Counted from the first letter of the stretch, positions 17,453 to 26,356 are shown. The stretch: DNA of 64,000 nt from Hymenobacter edaphi (GCF_003258365.1 NZ_QHKM01000001.1:1116001-1180000), one strand, 5' to 3'. Notes: a model not told the origin generated them from the letters alone. Translations and numbers: made by a program.

Positions 17453-17460
17453 TATCTTTG
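17453..17460 (+). promoter_or_regulatory. -7 element TATCTTTG of the acyl-CoA thioesterase gene
   Basis: An exact TAnnTTTG match ends 26 nt before the ATG at 17487, which supports that ATG over the longer open frame upstream. Confidence 0.7.
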
Positions 17461-17486
17461 CGGCCGAATTTTCCGTTTTTCCTGCT

Positions 17487-18005
17487 ATGCGCAAACAGAA
17501 GCCCGTCAGCGAGTCCTTCGTGCGAATGACCGAATTGGTGCTGCCCAACGATACCAACACGCTCAACAACCTGATGGGCGGCCGGATGATGCACCTGATG
17601 GACGTGGCCGCCGCCATTTCGGCCCAGCGCCACTCCAACCGCATCGTCGTCACGGCCTCCGTCGACAACGTTTCCTTCCGCGAGGGCATCAAGCTCGGCA
17701 GCGTGGTCACGCTCGAAGCCAAGGTCACGCGCGCGTTCAGCTCATCGATGGAAGTGCACATCGACGTGTGGGCCGAAGACATTCCGTCGGGCACCAAGAT
17801 CAAGTCCAACGAAGCCTTCTTCACCTTCGTGGCCGTCGACCAGTCGGGCCGCCCCATCGACGTGCCCGAGGCCGTGCCCGAAACGCCCGAGGAAGTAACC
17901 CACTACGACGGGGCCCTGCGCCGCCGGCAGTTGCGCCTGGTGCTGGCCGGCCGCCTCAAGCCCCAGGACGCGACCGAGCTGAAAGCCCTCTTCGAGCTGG
18001 AATAG
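17487..18005 (+). CDS. acyl-CoA thioesterase (hotdog fold, YciA/cytosolic ACOT type)
   Basis: The 172-residue single-hotdog protein should hydrolyse acyl-CoA to free acid and CoA. The visible core includes TELVLPNDTNTLNNLMGGRMMHLMDVAAAISAQRHS (the catalytic Asn/Asp helix of this group), the central VTASVDNVSFREGIKLGSVVTLEAKV, MEVHIDVWAEDI and SNEAFFTFVAVDQSGRP. This matches the hexameric YciA/BACH-like family; acyl length preference cannot be told. ATG 17487 follows an exact -7 box. The gene downstream has no convincing promoter and begins 75 bp later, so the pair may be co-transcribed. Confidence 0.9.
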   Translation: MRKQKPVSESFVRMTELVLPNDTNTLNNLMGGRMMHLMDVAAAISAQRHSNRIVVTASVDNVSFREGIKLGSVVTLEAKVTRAFSSSMEVHIDVWAEDIPSGTKIKSNEAFFTFVAVDQSGRPIDVPEAVPETPEEVTHYDGALRRRQLRLVLAGRLKPQDATELKALFELE

Positions 18006-18080
18006 CCCGCGGATTCCTGCCCGCCGTTGGGTATCTTCGGTGGCCGACGCCATCCAGTCTCGCCTAGCCCCCTTTCGCCC

Positions 18081-18866
18081 GTGGACGACGCCACCCTCGC
18101 CTTTTACCAGCAGCTCTACGCGGGCACGCCGCTTTACGTGGTGCCCGAGCCCGGGGCCGCCCTTCCCGCCGCGCCGGCCGCCCCGGCGGCGGCTCCTGCA
18201 GCAACTTCTGTGACAGCGGCCGCCCCTACGCCGCCGGTTGCTGCCCCTGGCCCCGTAGCAGCGCCCAGGCTGCCGGCCGCGGCCGCCCCGCCAGCGCCCG
18301 AAGCGGCCCCGGCCGCCCCCGGCCGTTTGCCTTCGTTGGCGGATTTGCGCGCCGCCCGGCTGGCGGTGGCTCCGCCGCCCCCGGGACCTGCTCCGGCTCC
18401 GCTCCCGCCGCCCGTGGCCGCCCCCATGCCCGTGCCGGCTGCACCGCCCGCGGCCCCCGTGCGCCAGCCCACCCCGTTCGATACGCTGGGCAGCAACGCC
18501 AACGGCCTGGTGCTGCTGGTGCGCCTCGATGACCCGGAACGGCTGCCGCGCATTCAGCGCAACGTGTTTCTGAACAACATGCTCAAAGCCATTCAGCGGG
18601 TGATGGAGGAGTGCGTCGTGGTGAACGTCCGCTCCCCCTACCCGGTGAGCCTGGAGGACCTGCGGGCCCGCGGCCTGGCGGTGCGCGAGGTTATCGGCTT
18701 CGGCAAAAACCTGCTCGACGTGGCCACCAAGCGCACCGAGCCCTACGAGCCGGTGCGCATCGGCGACGTGGCCTACCTGCCCGCCGCCGAAGTGGAAATC
18801 ATCGAGTACGACAACGGCCGCAAGAAACAGCTCTGGCAGGCCTTGCAGCGGATGTTCCTGGGGTAG
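18081..18866 (+). CDS. hypothetical protein: Ala/Pro-rich linker plus conserved C-terminal domain
   Basis: The 261-residue protein reads from GTG 18081 (VDDATLAFYQQLYAGTPLYVV). After a short N-terminal head come about 115 residues of Ala/Pro-rich low complexity. A compact C-terminal domain (about 150-261) contains NANGLVLLVRLDDPERLPR, NVFLNNMLKAIQRVMEECVVVNV, REVIGFGKNLLD and VEIIEYDNGRKKQLWQALQRMF. A head and a globular C-terminal domain joined by a flexible linker suggests an adaptor between two partners. I do not recognise the family. A TATCTTCG string at 18032 could be its own -7 box. Confidence 0.65.
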   Translation: MDDATLAFYQQLYAGTPLYVVPEPGAALPAAPAAPAAAPAATSVTAAAPTPPVAAPGPVAAPRLPAAAAPPAPEAAPAAPGRLPSLADLRAARLAVAPPPPGPAPAPLPPPVAAPMPVPAAPPAAPVRQPTPFDTLGSNANGLVLLVRLDDPERLPRIQRNVFLNNMLKAIQRVMEECVVVNVRSPYPVSLEDLRARGLAVREVIGFGKNLLDVATKRTEPYEPVRIGDVAYLPAAEVEIIEYDNGRKKQLWQALQRMFLG

Positions 18867-19016
18867 TTGTCAGTTGTCAGTTGTCAGTTGTCAGTTGTCA
18901 GTTGTCAGTATGTACTGGGCGGCGGCTTGGGAGTTACGAAAAAGGCCTACGGCTTGCGCCGCGGGCCTTTTTTGGTGGGCGTCGGTCTGACAACCGACAA
19001 CTACCAACTGACAACT
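18865..19016. repeat. inverted arms of the 7-mer AGTTGTC enclosing a terminator
   Basis: Six perfect AGTTGTC copies (18865-18906) begin inside the TAG stop of the upstream gene. The right arm (tgacaac, cgacaac, taccaac, tgacaac) ends in the TAA stop of the convergent TlpA gene. Between them AAAAAGGCC...GGCCTTTTTT (18939-18973) forms a terminator. Confidence 0.9.
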
Positions 19017-20173
19017 TACTTCAGCACCGTGGCCAGCTTGGCCGACAGGGCTTCGCCGCGCAGGTTTTTGGCGATGATGCGGCCCTGCGGATCGAGCAGG
19101 AAGTTCATCGGGATGGACTGCACGCCGTAGGCCTGTCCGGCGGCCGACTGCCAGCCCTTCAGGTCCGAAACGTGGGTCCAGGTGAGGCCATCGGCCTGAA
19201 TGGCCTTTTCCCACTTGCCCTTGTCCTGGTCGAGCGACACGCCGTAGACGGTGAATTTCTTGTTCTTGTACTGCTCGTAGGTCTTGACCACGTTGGGGTT
19301 TTCCTGGCGGCAGGGGCCGCACCACGAAGCCCAGAAGTCGAGCAGCACGTACTGGCCGCGCAACGAACTGAGCGACACTACCTTGCCCGCGGGGTTGGTC
19401 AGCTGTATATCGGGCGCCACGGTGCCGATGGCGGTTTTGCGCAGCGGCTCCAGCGTCTGCACCAGGGCCTTGGTGTAGCGCGAGTCGGGCTGGGCCTTCC
19501 TGAGCTGGGTAGCCACCGAGTCGGCGAACGTGAAGTTCTCGTCGGCGTTGAAAATCTGCGGCGTGCCCAGGGCAAAGGCCGATACGACCGAGGTCGGGTT
19601 GCGGCGGATCAGGCTCTTGAGCGCGCCGGTGTTTCGGGCCTGGGTGGTCATAAAGCGGGCTTCCAGCACCTTCATCGAGTCCTGGCGGCCGGCCTGAGCA
19701 TTGGCCTGGTACCGCTCCATGATGCCCTGCAGCTGCCCGCTGCTGCGCTGCATCTGGCGGGTGAGCTGCTGCATCAGCTCCGAGTCCTTGGAGCCCTTCA
19801 CCGAGTAGTCGGCGGCCAGCTTTTGGGCATCGCCGCTGAGCTGCAGCTTGGTTTTGTTGTCGAGCACCAACCACACTTCCTGCTTGGCGCCTTCCAGCTT
19901 CAGCTGGTAGAGGGCGGGCTCCGAGGCGGTGCCCTTCAGCGTGAAGCGGCCCTGCGCGTCGGTGGTGGTCGATTCGCGGGCCACGAACTGGTTGTCGGTC
20001 AGCTCGGCCAAGGACACCTTGGTGCCGGCCGTGGCGTTGCGCAGTTGCCCGCTGATTTCGTAGCCGGCCTGGGCAGCGGCGGCGGTGGTCGACGACGAGG
20101 CGTCGGAGCAGGCGGTGGAGGAAAGGCTCAGCAGCGAGGCCACCAGAAGCAGGCTGGTCATAGGGTATTTCAT
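19016..20173 (-). CDS. DUF4369/TlpA-family thiol-disulphide oxidoreductase, lipoprotein
   Basis: The protein (385 residues from ATG 20173) has a lipoprotein signal (MKYPMTSLLLVASLLSLSSTAC) and an N-terminal DUF4369 beta domain (about 40-140; YEISGQLRNATAGTKVSLAEL, RFTLKGTASEPALYQL). A helical spacer rich in Gln follows (about 145-250). The C-terminal thioredoxin fold of TlpA/AhpC-TSA type (about 255-385) has the redox centre WASWCGPCRQENPN and the cis-Pro region SIPMNFLLDPQG. It should reduce or shuttle disulphides in the periplasm. It is last in a tandem of three related genes on the minus strand (22735 to 19016), separated by 75-150 bp; such tandems come from duplication. Confidence 0.9.
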   Translation of the reverse strand: MKYPMTSLLLVASLLSLSSTACSDASSSTTAAAAQAGYEISGQLRNATAGTKVSLAELTDNQFVARESTTTDAQGRFTLKGTASEPALYQLKLEGAKQEVWLVLDNKTKLQLSGDAQKLAADYSVKGSKDSELMQQLTRQMQRSSGQLQGIMERYQANAQAGRQDSMKVLEARFMTTQARNTGALKSLIRRNPTSVVSAFALGTPQIFNADENFTFADSVATQLRKAQPDSRYTKALVQTLEPLRKTAIGTVAPDIQLTNPAGKVVSLSSLRGQYVLLDFWASWCGPCRQENPNVVKTYEQYKNKKFTVYGVSLDQDKGKWEKAIQADGLTWTHVSDLKGWQSAAGQAYGVQSIPMNFLLDPQGRIIAKNLRGEALSAKLATVLK

Positions 20174-20321
20174 GAAATCAGAAGTCGACGGCGGCGCGCC
20201 GGCAGACGCACCGAAGGCAGAACGACGCAAGTTGCCGATTTATGGTGATTTGTGCACCAAGGCCCGTCGCTCCAGCTCGGCTACAGCGGTGGGGCGGCGT
20301 TTGGTTCCCGGCCGCGGGGGC

Positions 20322-21446
20322 TCAGTTCAGCAGCGCGGCCACTTTCTTTTCCAGCTCCCGGCCGCGCAGGTTTTTGGCGATGATGCGGCCCTCGGGGTCG
20401 ATGAGCACGGCCGCCGGAATAGCCCGCACCCCGTAGAGCTGCCCGGCGGCCGACTGCCAGCCCTTCAGGTCCGACACCTGCGGCCAACTCAGCCCGTCGG
20501 CCTGAATGGCCTTCACCCACTTGTCGCGCTCCTGGTCGAGGGAGACGCCGTAGATTTCGAAGCCCTTGGCCTTGTAGGCGTTGTAGAGCCGCACCACGTT
20601 GGGGTTTTCCTGGCGGCAGGGGCCGCACCACGAGGCCCAGAAGTCAATCATCACGTACTTGCCGCGCAGGCTGCTCAGGCTCACCACCTTGCCGTCGACG
20701 CCGGCCAGCTGAATGTCGGGCGCCGGGGCGCCCACGGCGGTGGCGCGCAGGCGGGCCTGGTTGGCCAGCAGGGCCTTGGTGTAGCGCGACACCGGCTCCA
20801 GCTTCTGGTACACGGCCGTCACGGAATCGAGAAATTCGGCCTGGGCTTCTTCGCCGATCAGCTGCAGGGCGGCAAACGGCGCCAGGTAAGTGGGCCGGCG
20901 GGCCAGCCCCCGGGCCGCCGCCGCCTGAGCCGCTTCCAGCTCCCGGCGCTCCTGGTTGAGCGCCGTGCGGGTGGCCGCGTCCCGGGTGGCGTTGTAGCGC
21001 TGCATCAGCGCCTGCATTTTCTGCACGTTGGCCAGCCGGGCCTGCTCGTAGGTCATCAGGGCCTCGGCCTCGGGGGTGCCGCCCACCCGGCCGGTGCTGG
21101 CCAGCCGCTCGGCGTCGCCGCTAACCTCCACGCGGGCGCCCGGGGCCAGCGGCACGGCCAGCAGCTCGCGCTTCTCCGGCACGGCCACGTAGTACACGGC
21201 CGCCTCGCTCACTTTGCCGCGCACCGTGAAGCGCCCCTTGCCATCGACGCTGCCCGAGCCGAGCACGGCCGCCGGCTCGGCCTGGGTATCGACGATAAAC
21301 ACCCGGCTGCCGGTCGGCAGGCCCTGCAGCGTGCCGCTCACCTCGAAGCGCGGGTCGGCTTTCGCGGGCTTTTCGGGTTTCTGGGCCAGCGCGGGCGCGG
21401 TCAGCAGGGCAGTCAGGACCAGCAGCGGGTACACGGGCTTGTTCAT
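20322..21446 (-). CDS. DUF4369/TlpA-family thiol-disulphide oxidoreductase
   Basis: The 374-residue paralogue of the gene downstream has the same domain order: signal peptide (MNKPVYPLLVLTALLTAPALAQ, ending at a signal peptidase I-type site, with no lipobox), DUF4369 (FEVSGTLQGLPTGSRVFIVD), a helical spacer (EARLANVQKMQALMQRYNATRD-like) and a thioredoxin domain with WASWCGPCRQENPN and AIPAAVLIDPEG. It should be soluble periplasmic, in contrast to its lipoprotein neighbours, so the pair may serve different positions in the envelope. Both redox cysteines are present, so it is probably active. Confidence 0.9.
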   Translation of the reverse strand: MNKPVYPLLVLTALLTAPALAQKPEKPAKADPRFEVSGTLQGLPTGSRVFIVDTQAEPAAVLGSGSVDGKGRFTVRGKVSEAAVYYVAVPEKRELLAVPLAPGARVEVSGDAERLASTGRVGGTPEAEALMTYEQARLANVQKMQALMQRYNATRDAATRTALNQERRELEAAQAAAARGLARRPTYLAPFAALQLIGEEAQAEFLDSVTAVYQKLEPVSRYTKALLANQARLRATAVGAPAPDIQLAGVDGKVVSLSSLRGKYVMIDFWASWCGPCRQENPNVVRLYNAYKAKGFEIYGVSLDQERDKWVKAIQADGLSWPQVSDLKGWQSAAGQLYGVRAIPAAVLIDPEGRIIAKNLRGRELEKKVAALLN

Positions 21447-21520
21447 CGGCTAGCGGTGGTGGATTGAGCCGAAAGATACGCGCCGCGCGTCAGCGTTGCA
21501 CCAGGGCCGGGCGGGGCCGC

Positions 21521-22735
21521 TTAGTCGAGGGGAATGTACTCCGCTATTTTCTGGCCCAGGGCCCAGCCCTGCAGGCCTCGGGCCAGGATGCGGCCGTCGG
21601 GGCCGATGAGCACGAGCACCGGCTGCTCTTGGAGCCGGGCGTAGTTCACGTAGCTGCGGTAGATTTCGCTTTGCCCGCCGGGCTGGGCGTCGAGCAGGCT
21701 CAGCCCGGGCAGGGCGGCCTGCCGCAGGGTCCACAGCCACTCGGGCCGGGTGCCGCCTTCGGCAATGTTGACGCAGCGCAGCCCCCGGCTGCCAAACTGC
21801 GCGTGCAGGGTCCGGATCTGCGCAAACGCCCCGTTGTCGGGCCGTTCGTAGTCGGGCTGCCACAGCGCCAGCAGCACGTACTGACCGCGCCAGTCGGCCA
21901 GGCGGTGCAGCCGGCCGGCCGAATCGGGCAGCACCACCGCCGGGGCCGGCTGGCCCACGGCGGTGCGCCGCACGGGCTGCAGCCACAAGCGCAGCTGCCG
22001 GGTGGCGCGGGCGGCGGGCAGGTACTGGTCGGCCAGCCGGCCCACCGAGTCGGCCAGCGGGTGCCACTGCGGTTCGGGCAGCACCAGGGTAGCCAGCTGC
22101 GCGGCCACGAACGAGAAGCGCCCGGGGCCCTGGCGGGCGGGGCCGGCTTGGCGCGGCAGGCGCGGCCGCTGCGCCTGCGGGGCGGCAAACCACGCCAGGT
22201 AGCGGCGCAGGGCCAGCGCGGCGCAGCGGGGAGTGGCCCGTTCCCCCGCGTCCCATACAGTTACCTCCCCGTACGAATTGTTGACTTCCGCGAACTGGTA
22301 GCACCCCACGAACAGCTGCCACCAGTACGCGTCCGGGGAGCCGGTTACTTCGGTCACCGTCTGGCCGGTCTGCTGCAGCGCCGCGCTGTTGCGCAGCCGC
22401 AGCTGCTGGCCGTTGGCCAACGGAACACTGGCAATGGGCTCGGGCAGCTGGTCGGCGGCGTCGGCCATGGTGCCCTCCAGCGCGTAAAAATCCGGCTGCG
22501 GCAGCTGCCCGCGCAGCGTAAAGCGACCGGACGGCCGCAGCCGGGCCGAGTCGAGCTGCACCTCGCCCCGCACCGAATCGTAGGCACTGAGGTACACCTG
22601 GCTGCCCGGCCGAAAGCCGCTCAGCTGCCCGCGCAGCTGGTAGCCAGCGCGAGCCGGGTGCCCGGGCCAGCGGCCACAGGCCGGCAGCAACAGGCCCAGC
22701 AGGCCCAATACGGCCAGGTGTTTCGCGGTTCGCAT
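21521..22735 (-). CDS. DUF4369/TlpA-like protein lacking redox cysteines, lipoprotein
   Basis: The third member of the tandem (404 residues) has a lipoprotein signal (MRTAKHLAVLGLLGLLLPACG), DUF4369-like beta domain (YQLRGQLSGFRPGSQVYLSAY) and spacer. The C-terminal thioredoxin-like fold keeps the scaffold (APAVVLPDSAGRLHRLADWRGQYVLLALW and QPVLVLIGPDGRILARGLQG), but where its paralogues have WASWCGPCRQENPN it reads LWQPDYERPDNGAF: both cysteines are gone. It cannot do thiol chemistry at that site, so it is probably a binding or regulatory paralogue. The frame is intact with normal codon bias, so it is not a pseudogene. Confidence 0.85.
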   Translation of the reverse strand: MRTAKHLAVLGLLGLLLPACGRWPGHPARAGYQLRGQLSGFRPGSQVYLSAYDSVRGEVQLDSARLRPSGRFTLRGQLPQPDFYALEGTMADAADQLPEPIASVPLANGQQLRLRNSAALQQTGQTVTEVTGSPDAYWWQLFVGCYQFAEVNNSYGEVTVWDAGERATPRCAALALRRYLAWFAAPQAQRPRLPRQAGPARQGPGRFSFVAAQLATLVLPEPQWHPLADSVGRLADQYLPAARATRQLRLWLQPVRRTAVGQPAPAVVLPDSAGRLHRLADWRGQYVLLALWQPDYERPDNGAFAQIRTLHAQFGSRGLRCVNIAEGGTRPEWLWTLRQAALPGLSLLDAQPGGQSEIYRSYVNYARLQEQPVLVLIGPDGRILARGLQGWALGQKIAEYIPLD

Positions 22736-22863
22736 GGTGCTTCCAACGCCCGAAGGCGGGGCTTGGTATGGGTGGGTGGGGCTCGTTGCGCCGGCGGCGC
22801 CAAACCAAAAGCCCCGGCTGCGCGCGGCAGCCGGGGCTTTTTCTCTGTTCCGAAGGCTCGGTG

Positions 22864-24324
22864 TTAGGCCTGCTCCAGCTTGTCGCGCAGCAGCTGGTTG
22901 GAGAGCTTGGGGTCGGCCTTGCCCTTGGTGAGCTTCATCAGGTCGCCCATGAACATGCCCAGCAGGTTTTTCTTGCCGGCGCGGTACTCGGCCACCTTGG
23001 CCGGGTTGGCGTCGATGACCTGCTGCACCAGGGCCTCCAGCTCGCCGGAATCGGCCTGCTGCAGCAGCCCCAGCTGGTCGGCCGCTTCCGCCGCCGACTG
23101 CCCCGGGTGCTCCAGCAGGTGCGGGTACAGCTGCTTGGAGGCTACCGAGTGGTTGAGGTGGCCCGCGTCGATGAGGCCGATGATGTCGGCCAGGTGCTGA
23201 GCCGTGAGCGGGAATTCGGCGATGGTGAGGGCGCGCTCGTTCAAAAACGACTTCACCGGGCCCGACATCCAGTTGGCGGCGGCCTTGGCGTTCGGGGTCC
23301 GGCGCGTCAGCTCGTCGAAGAACAGGGCAATTTCCTTCTCGGCCGTGAGCACGTTCGCGTCGTAGTCGGAGAGGCCCAGCTCGCCGGTGAAGCGGGCGTA
23401 GAGCTGCTGCGGCAGGGCCGGCAGCTCGCTCTGCACCCGGTGCAGCCAGGCGTCGTCGACGATGACCGGGGGCAGGTCCGGCTCCGGGAAGTACCGGTAG
23501 TCGTTCATCGTTTCCTTGGTGCGCTGGGCCTGGGTGGTGCCGGTGGTGGCGTCGAAGCCGCGGGTCTGGCTGATGACTTCCTCCCCGGCTTCCAGCAGGG
23601 CAATCTGCCGCTCGATTTCGTGCTCGATGGCGCGCTGCACGTTGCGGAAGGAGTTCATGTTCTTCACCTCCACCTTGGTGCCGAACTTTGCGGCCCCGCG
23701 CAGCATCACCGAAATGTTGGCGTCGCAGCGCAGCGAGCCTTCCTCCATATTGCCGTCGCAGATGTCGAGGTACTGCACCAGCTTCTTGATTTCCGAGAGG
23801 TAGGCGTAGGCTTCGTCGGCGTCGCGGATGTCAGGCTCCGACACGATTTCAATGAGCGGCACCCCGGCGCGGTTCAAATCGACCAGCGTCTCGGTTTCCC
23901 CGGCCAGGTGCATCGACTTGCCCGCGTCCTCCTCCATGTGGATGCGGGTGATGCCCACGGGCTTCACCGTGCCGTCGGCCAGGCGAATGTCGACGTGGCC
24001 CTTGGTGCAGAGCGGGGTTTTGTCCTGGGTTATCTGGTAGCCCTTGGGCAGGTCGGGGTAGAAGTAGTTTTTGCGCGCAAACAGGTTGTCGCGCGTAATC
24101 TGGCAGTTGGTGGCCAGGCCCATCTTGATGGCGTACTCCACGGCCGTGCGGTTCACGCGCGGCAAAGTGCCGGGGTGTCCCAGGGTGATGACGGAAAGGT
24201 TGGAGTTGGGCAGGGCGCCGTACTCATTTTCATCCGCGGAGTACATTTTGCTGCGCGTGAGCAGCTGCGCGTGCACTTCCAGCCCGATGACGGGCTGGTA
24301 TTTGGCTTTGATCGTGTCGTCCAT
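22864..24324 (-). CDS. gatB: Asp-tRNA(Asn)/Glu-tRNA(Gln) amidotransferase subunit B
   Basis: GatB binds the mischarged tRNA and, with GatA and GatC, converts Glu-tRNA(Gln) or Asp-tRNA(Asn) to the amide form. The 486-residue protein has the catalytic kinase-like cradle (about 1-290: YQPVIGLEVHAQLLTRSKMYSADEN, NRTAVEYAIKMGLATN, FARKNYFYPDLPKGYQITQ, EEGSLRCDANIS, VEVKNMNSFRNVQRAIEHEI) and the C-terminal GatB/Yqey tRNA-binding domain (about 345-486, ANWMSGPVKSFLNER, KNLLGMFMGDLMKLTKGKADP). Length is standard. gatA and gatC are not adjacent, which is common. Confidence 0.97.
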   Translation of the reverse strand: MDDTIKAKYQPVIGLEVHAQLLTRSKMYSADENEYGALPNSNLSVITLGHPGTLPRVNRTAVEYAIKMGLATNCQITRDNLFARKNYFYPDLPKGYQITQDKTPLCTKGHVDIRLADGTVKPVGITRIHMEEDAGKSMHLAGETETLVDLNRAGVPLIEIVSEPDIRDADEAYAYLSEIKKLVQYLDICDGNMEEGSLRCDANISVMLRGAAKFGTKVEVKNMNSFRNVQRAIEHEIERQIALLEAGEEVISQTRGFDATTGTTQAQRTKETMNDYRYFPEPDLPPVIVDDAWLHRVQSELPALPQQLYARFTGELGLSDYDANVLTAEKEIALFFDELTRRTPNAKAAANWMSGPVKSFLNERALTIAEFPLTAQHLADIIGLIDAGHLNHSVASKQLYPHLLEHPGQSAAEAADQLGLLQQADSGELEALVQQVIDANPAKVAEYRAGKKNLLGMFMGDLMKLTKGKADPKLSNQLLRDKLEQA

Positions 24325-24422
24325 AAGGGGAATAAGCGACGGGCACCGCAGCGGCGCGGCCGTCGAAGCTGCAAGTTAGAAACCCCCGCGCTTTTTTTAC
24401 GCGCGCCGGGCCGGTTTGGGCC

Positions 24423-24499
24423 CGGCGGGGCGTAGCCGGGAAGTAGCGCGAACCGCAGATCGACGTAGTCAAGCGCTGCTTCCCGGCTATGCCCCGGCG
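24423..24499. repeat. inverted repeat upstream of gatB
   Basis: Arms of about 22 bp (ccggcggggcgtagccgggaag and a near-perfect inverse) surround a 34-bp middle. The element lies between the upstream TonB-like gene and gatB, both on the minus strand. It could be a terminator without a T tract or a REP-like element. Confidence 0.6.
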
Positions 24500-24512
24500 G
24501 TGTGCCACTTGC

Positions 24513-25361
24513 CTATTCGTCTTTGGCTGCCGTGCGCCGCGCGGGGTAGTAGAAAAAGTCCCCCTCCAGCACGCTGCTCACCGGCTGGTCTTCGGCGGTG
24601 GCCGGGGCCAGGCGCGGCAGCTTGCGCACGGCCTCCAGTGCAGCCGCGTTCAGCTGCTCGTCGTCGGAGGCCAGCACGCGCGCGTCCTGCACGTAGCCCA
24701 GGCTGTCGACCTGAAACGCGACGTGGACCACGGCGTCGGTGGCGCGGGCGTAGGATTTGGGCACGAACTGCGCAAACTGCTTCTGCAGGCTCTGAAACAC
24801 CGCGGCCTGCCCGGCACCCTTGCCGGCCAGCTTGGCGCTGCTGCGGTAGCCGGGGCACACGTCCAGCGCCTGCCCATCGGGCCCGAAACACTCGCTCCTG
24901 ACCACCGCGCCGGCCCGGTTTTGCTGGTCGCGGCGCAGCTTGCCCGAGGGGTAGTAGGTTTTCATGGGGCCGTCGGGCTTGCCGAGGCGGTAGCTCACGT
25001 CCTCGCGCAGCTGCCCGCCGGGGTACCACTCGCGCACCCGGGCGTGGGGCACCTGGCCGGGCAGCTCGCCCGCGTAGCCCGCATCGAGCAGCTGCTGGTG
25101 GCCCTGCACGGTAAAGCGGCGCACGCGCCAGCGCACCCCGAGGCTGTCGGCCCGGCGCAGGATGTCGTAGGCGTAGGCGCCCGCGGCCGAGGGCAGCGGC
25201 ACCAGGTTGCGGTCGAGGTAGCGCAGGGCCACGCGCTGGCCCTCGAGCTGGTCGAGGCGGGTCACCACTTTCACCTGCGCGGTGGCCGCGCTGCTCAGCC
25301 CGAGGGCCAGCCCGGCCGCGCCGGCCAGGGCGGCGCGGCGTTGAACTTGTAGAGTAGCCAT
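24513..25361 (-). CDS. exported MORN/TonB C-terminal domain protein (copy 1)
   Basis: The 282-residue protein has a signal-like N-terminus (MATLQVQRRAALAGAAGLALGLSSAATAQ). Its middle carries MORN-like/YwqK antitoxin-type repeats (about 120-165; REWYPGGQLREDVSYRLGKPDGPMKTYYPSGKLRRDQ). The C-terminal TonB_C-type domain (about 190-275) reads FVPKSYARATDAVVHVAFQVDSLGYVQDARVLASDDEQLNAAALEAVRKLPRL. There is no long Pro-rich stalk and no retained membrane anchor, so it does not look like a true TonB energy transducer; more likely a periplasmic protein using the fold to bind a partner. It is one of three such paralogues between 24.5 and 28.2 kb on this strand. Confidence 0.8.
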   Translation of the reverse strand: MATLQVQRRAALAGAAGLALGLSSAATAQVKVVTRLDQLEGQRVALRYLDRNLVPLPSAAGAYAYDILRRADSLGVRWRVRRFTVQGHQQLLDAGYAGELPGQVPHARVREWYPGGQLREDVSYRLGKPDGPMKTYYPSGKLRRDQQNRAGAVVRSECFGPDGQALDVCPGYRSSAKLAGKGAGQAAVFQSLQKQFAQFVPKSYARATDAVVHVAFQVDSLGYVQDARVLASDDEQLNAAALEAVRKLPRLAPATAEDQPVSSVLEGDFFYYPARRTAAKDE

Positions 25362-25411
25362 GCGGGCAAGATACACAGGCCGCCCGCTACCACCAGACGA
25401 CGCTTGTTCGC

Positions 25412-26251
25412 TCAGGGCTTGCGGCGCTTGGCCACGGCGGGGCTGTAGAGCACGAAGCCCTCAATCGGATCGGGCGCGAGGCGGCCTTCCAGGCGGGCCG
25501 GCTCGAAGCGCGGCAGGTGCCGAATGGCCTCCAGCACGGCCGCGTTCAGCGCCTCGTCGTCGCCGCGCAGGATGCGCGGGGCGGTGGCCCGGCCCAGCGT
25601 GTCGACGTAAAACGCGAAGTACACGATGCCCTTGCCCGGCCGGGCGTAGTCGGCGGGCAGGTACTGCGGGTAGTCCTGGCTGAGCTGCTGCTGCACGTCG
25701 GGGCTGCCGCTGGTGGGCTGGGCGAAGGTGTGGTAGGGCGGGCACTCGGCCGCGTCGCCGGTGGCGGTATAGCACTCGGCCCGCACCGCTTTCTGCTTGT
25801 AGTAGTCGACGAGGCGGCGCGTCTCGCCGTTGGGGTAATAAGTCTGCAGGCGGCCCTCGGCCATGCCCTTGCGGTAGCTGGCCTGCTCGCGCAGCTGCCC
25901 CGAGGGGTACCACTGCCGGCTCGGGCCCTCGGGCACGCCCCAGGGCAGCGCCCCGCCGAAGCCCAACGCCAGCAGCGGCCGGCGCGAGGCCATGTCGTAG
26001 CGGCGCACGCGCCAGCTGATGCCGGCGCTGTCGAGGCGTTGCAGCACTTCGTAGCTGGCGGCGCCCGCGGCCGCGGGCAGCGGGGCGCCGGCCGCGTCGT
26101 AGTAGCGCAGGCCGGCGCGCTGGTCCTGCAGCTCGTCGAGCACGGCCACGACCGGCAGGTCGGGCACGGGGGCGGTTTGGGCGCGGGCGGCCAGCGGCAG
26201 GGCGGCCAGGCAGGTCAGAAGCGGCAGGCGGAGAGTCGAGCGTAGGGCCAT
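25412..26251 (-). CDS. exported MORN/TonB C-terminal domain protein (copy 2)
   Basis: The 279-residue paralogue of the downstream gene starts 50 bp from its start and probably shares a transcript. It has a signal peptide (MALRSTLRLPLLTCLAALPLAARAQ), MORN-like repeats at about 115-160 (GPSRQWYPSGQLREQASYRKG, LQTYYPNGETRRLVDYY) and a TonB_C-type domain at about 190-270 (YARPGKGIVYFAFYVDTLGRATAPRILRGDDEALNAAVLEAIRHLPRFEPA). The pattern 'alpha-beta-beta with ALEAIRxLPxFxPA' is the TonB C-terminal signature. Its partner is not known. Confidence 0.8.
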   Translation of the reverse strand: MALRSTLRLPLLTCLAALPLAARAQTAPVPDLPVVAVLDELQDQRAGLRYYDAAGAPLPAAAGAASYEVLQRLDSAGISWRVRRYDMASRRPLLALGFGGALPWGVPEGPSRQWYPSGQLREQASYRKGMAEGRLQTYYPNGETRRLVDYYKQKAVRAECYTATGDAAECPPYHTFAQPTSGSPDVQQQLSQDYPQYLPADYARPGKGIVYFAFYVDTLGRATAPRILRGDDEALNAAVLEAIRHLPRFEPARLEGRLAPDPIEGFVLYSPAVAKRRKP

Positions 26252-26356
26252 AGGCGGATGGGGCGGCGGGTGGGCACCCCCATTAAACGCAGCGCCCGCG
26301 CTTCCGTTGGGCGGAAGCGCGGGCGCGGGCAGTCGGGCCGGCCGTTGGCGGCCGGT

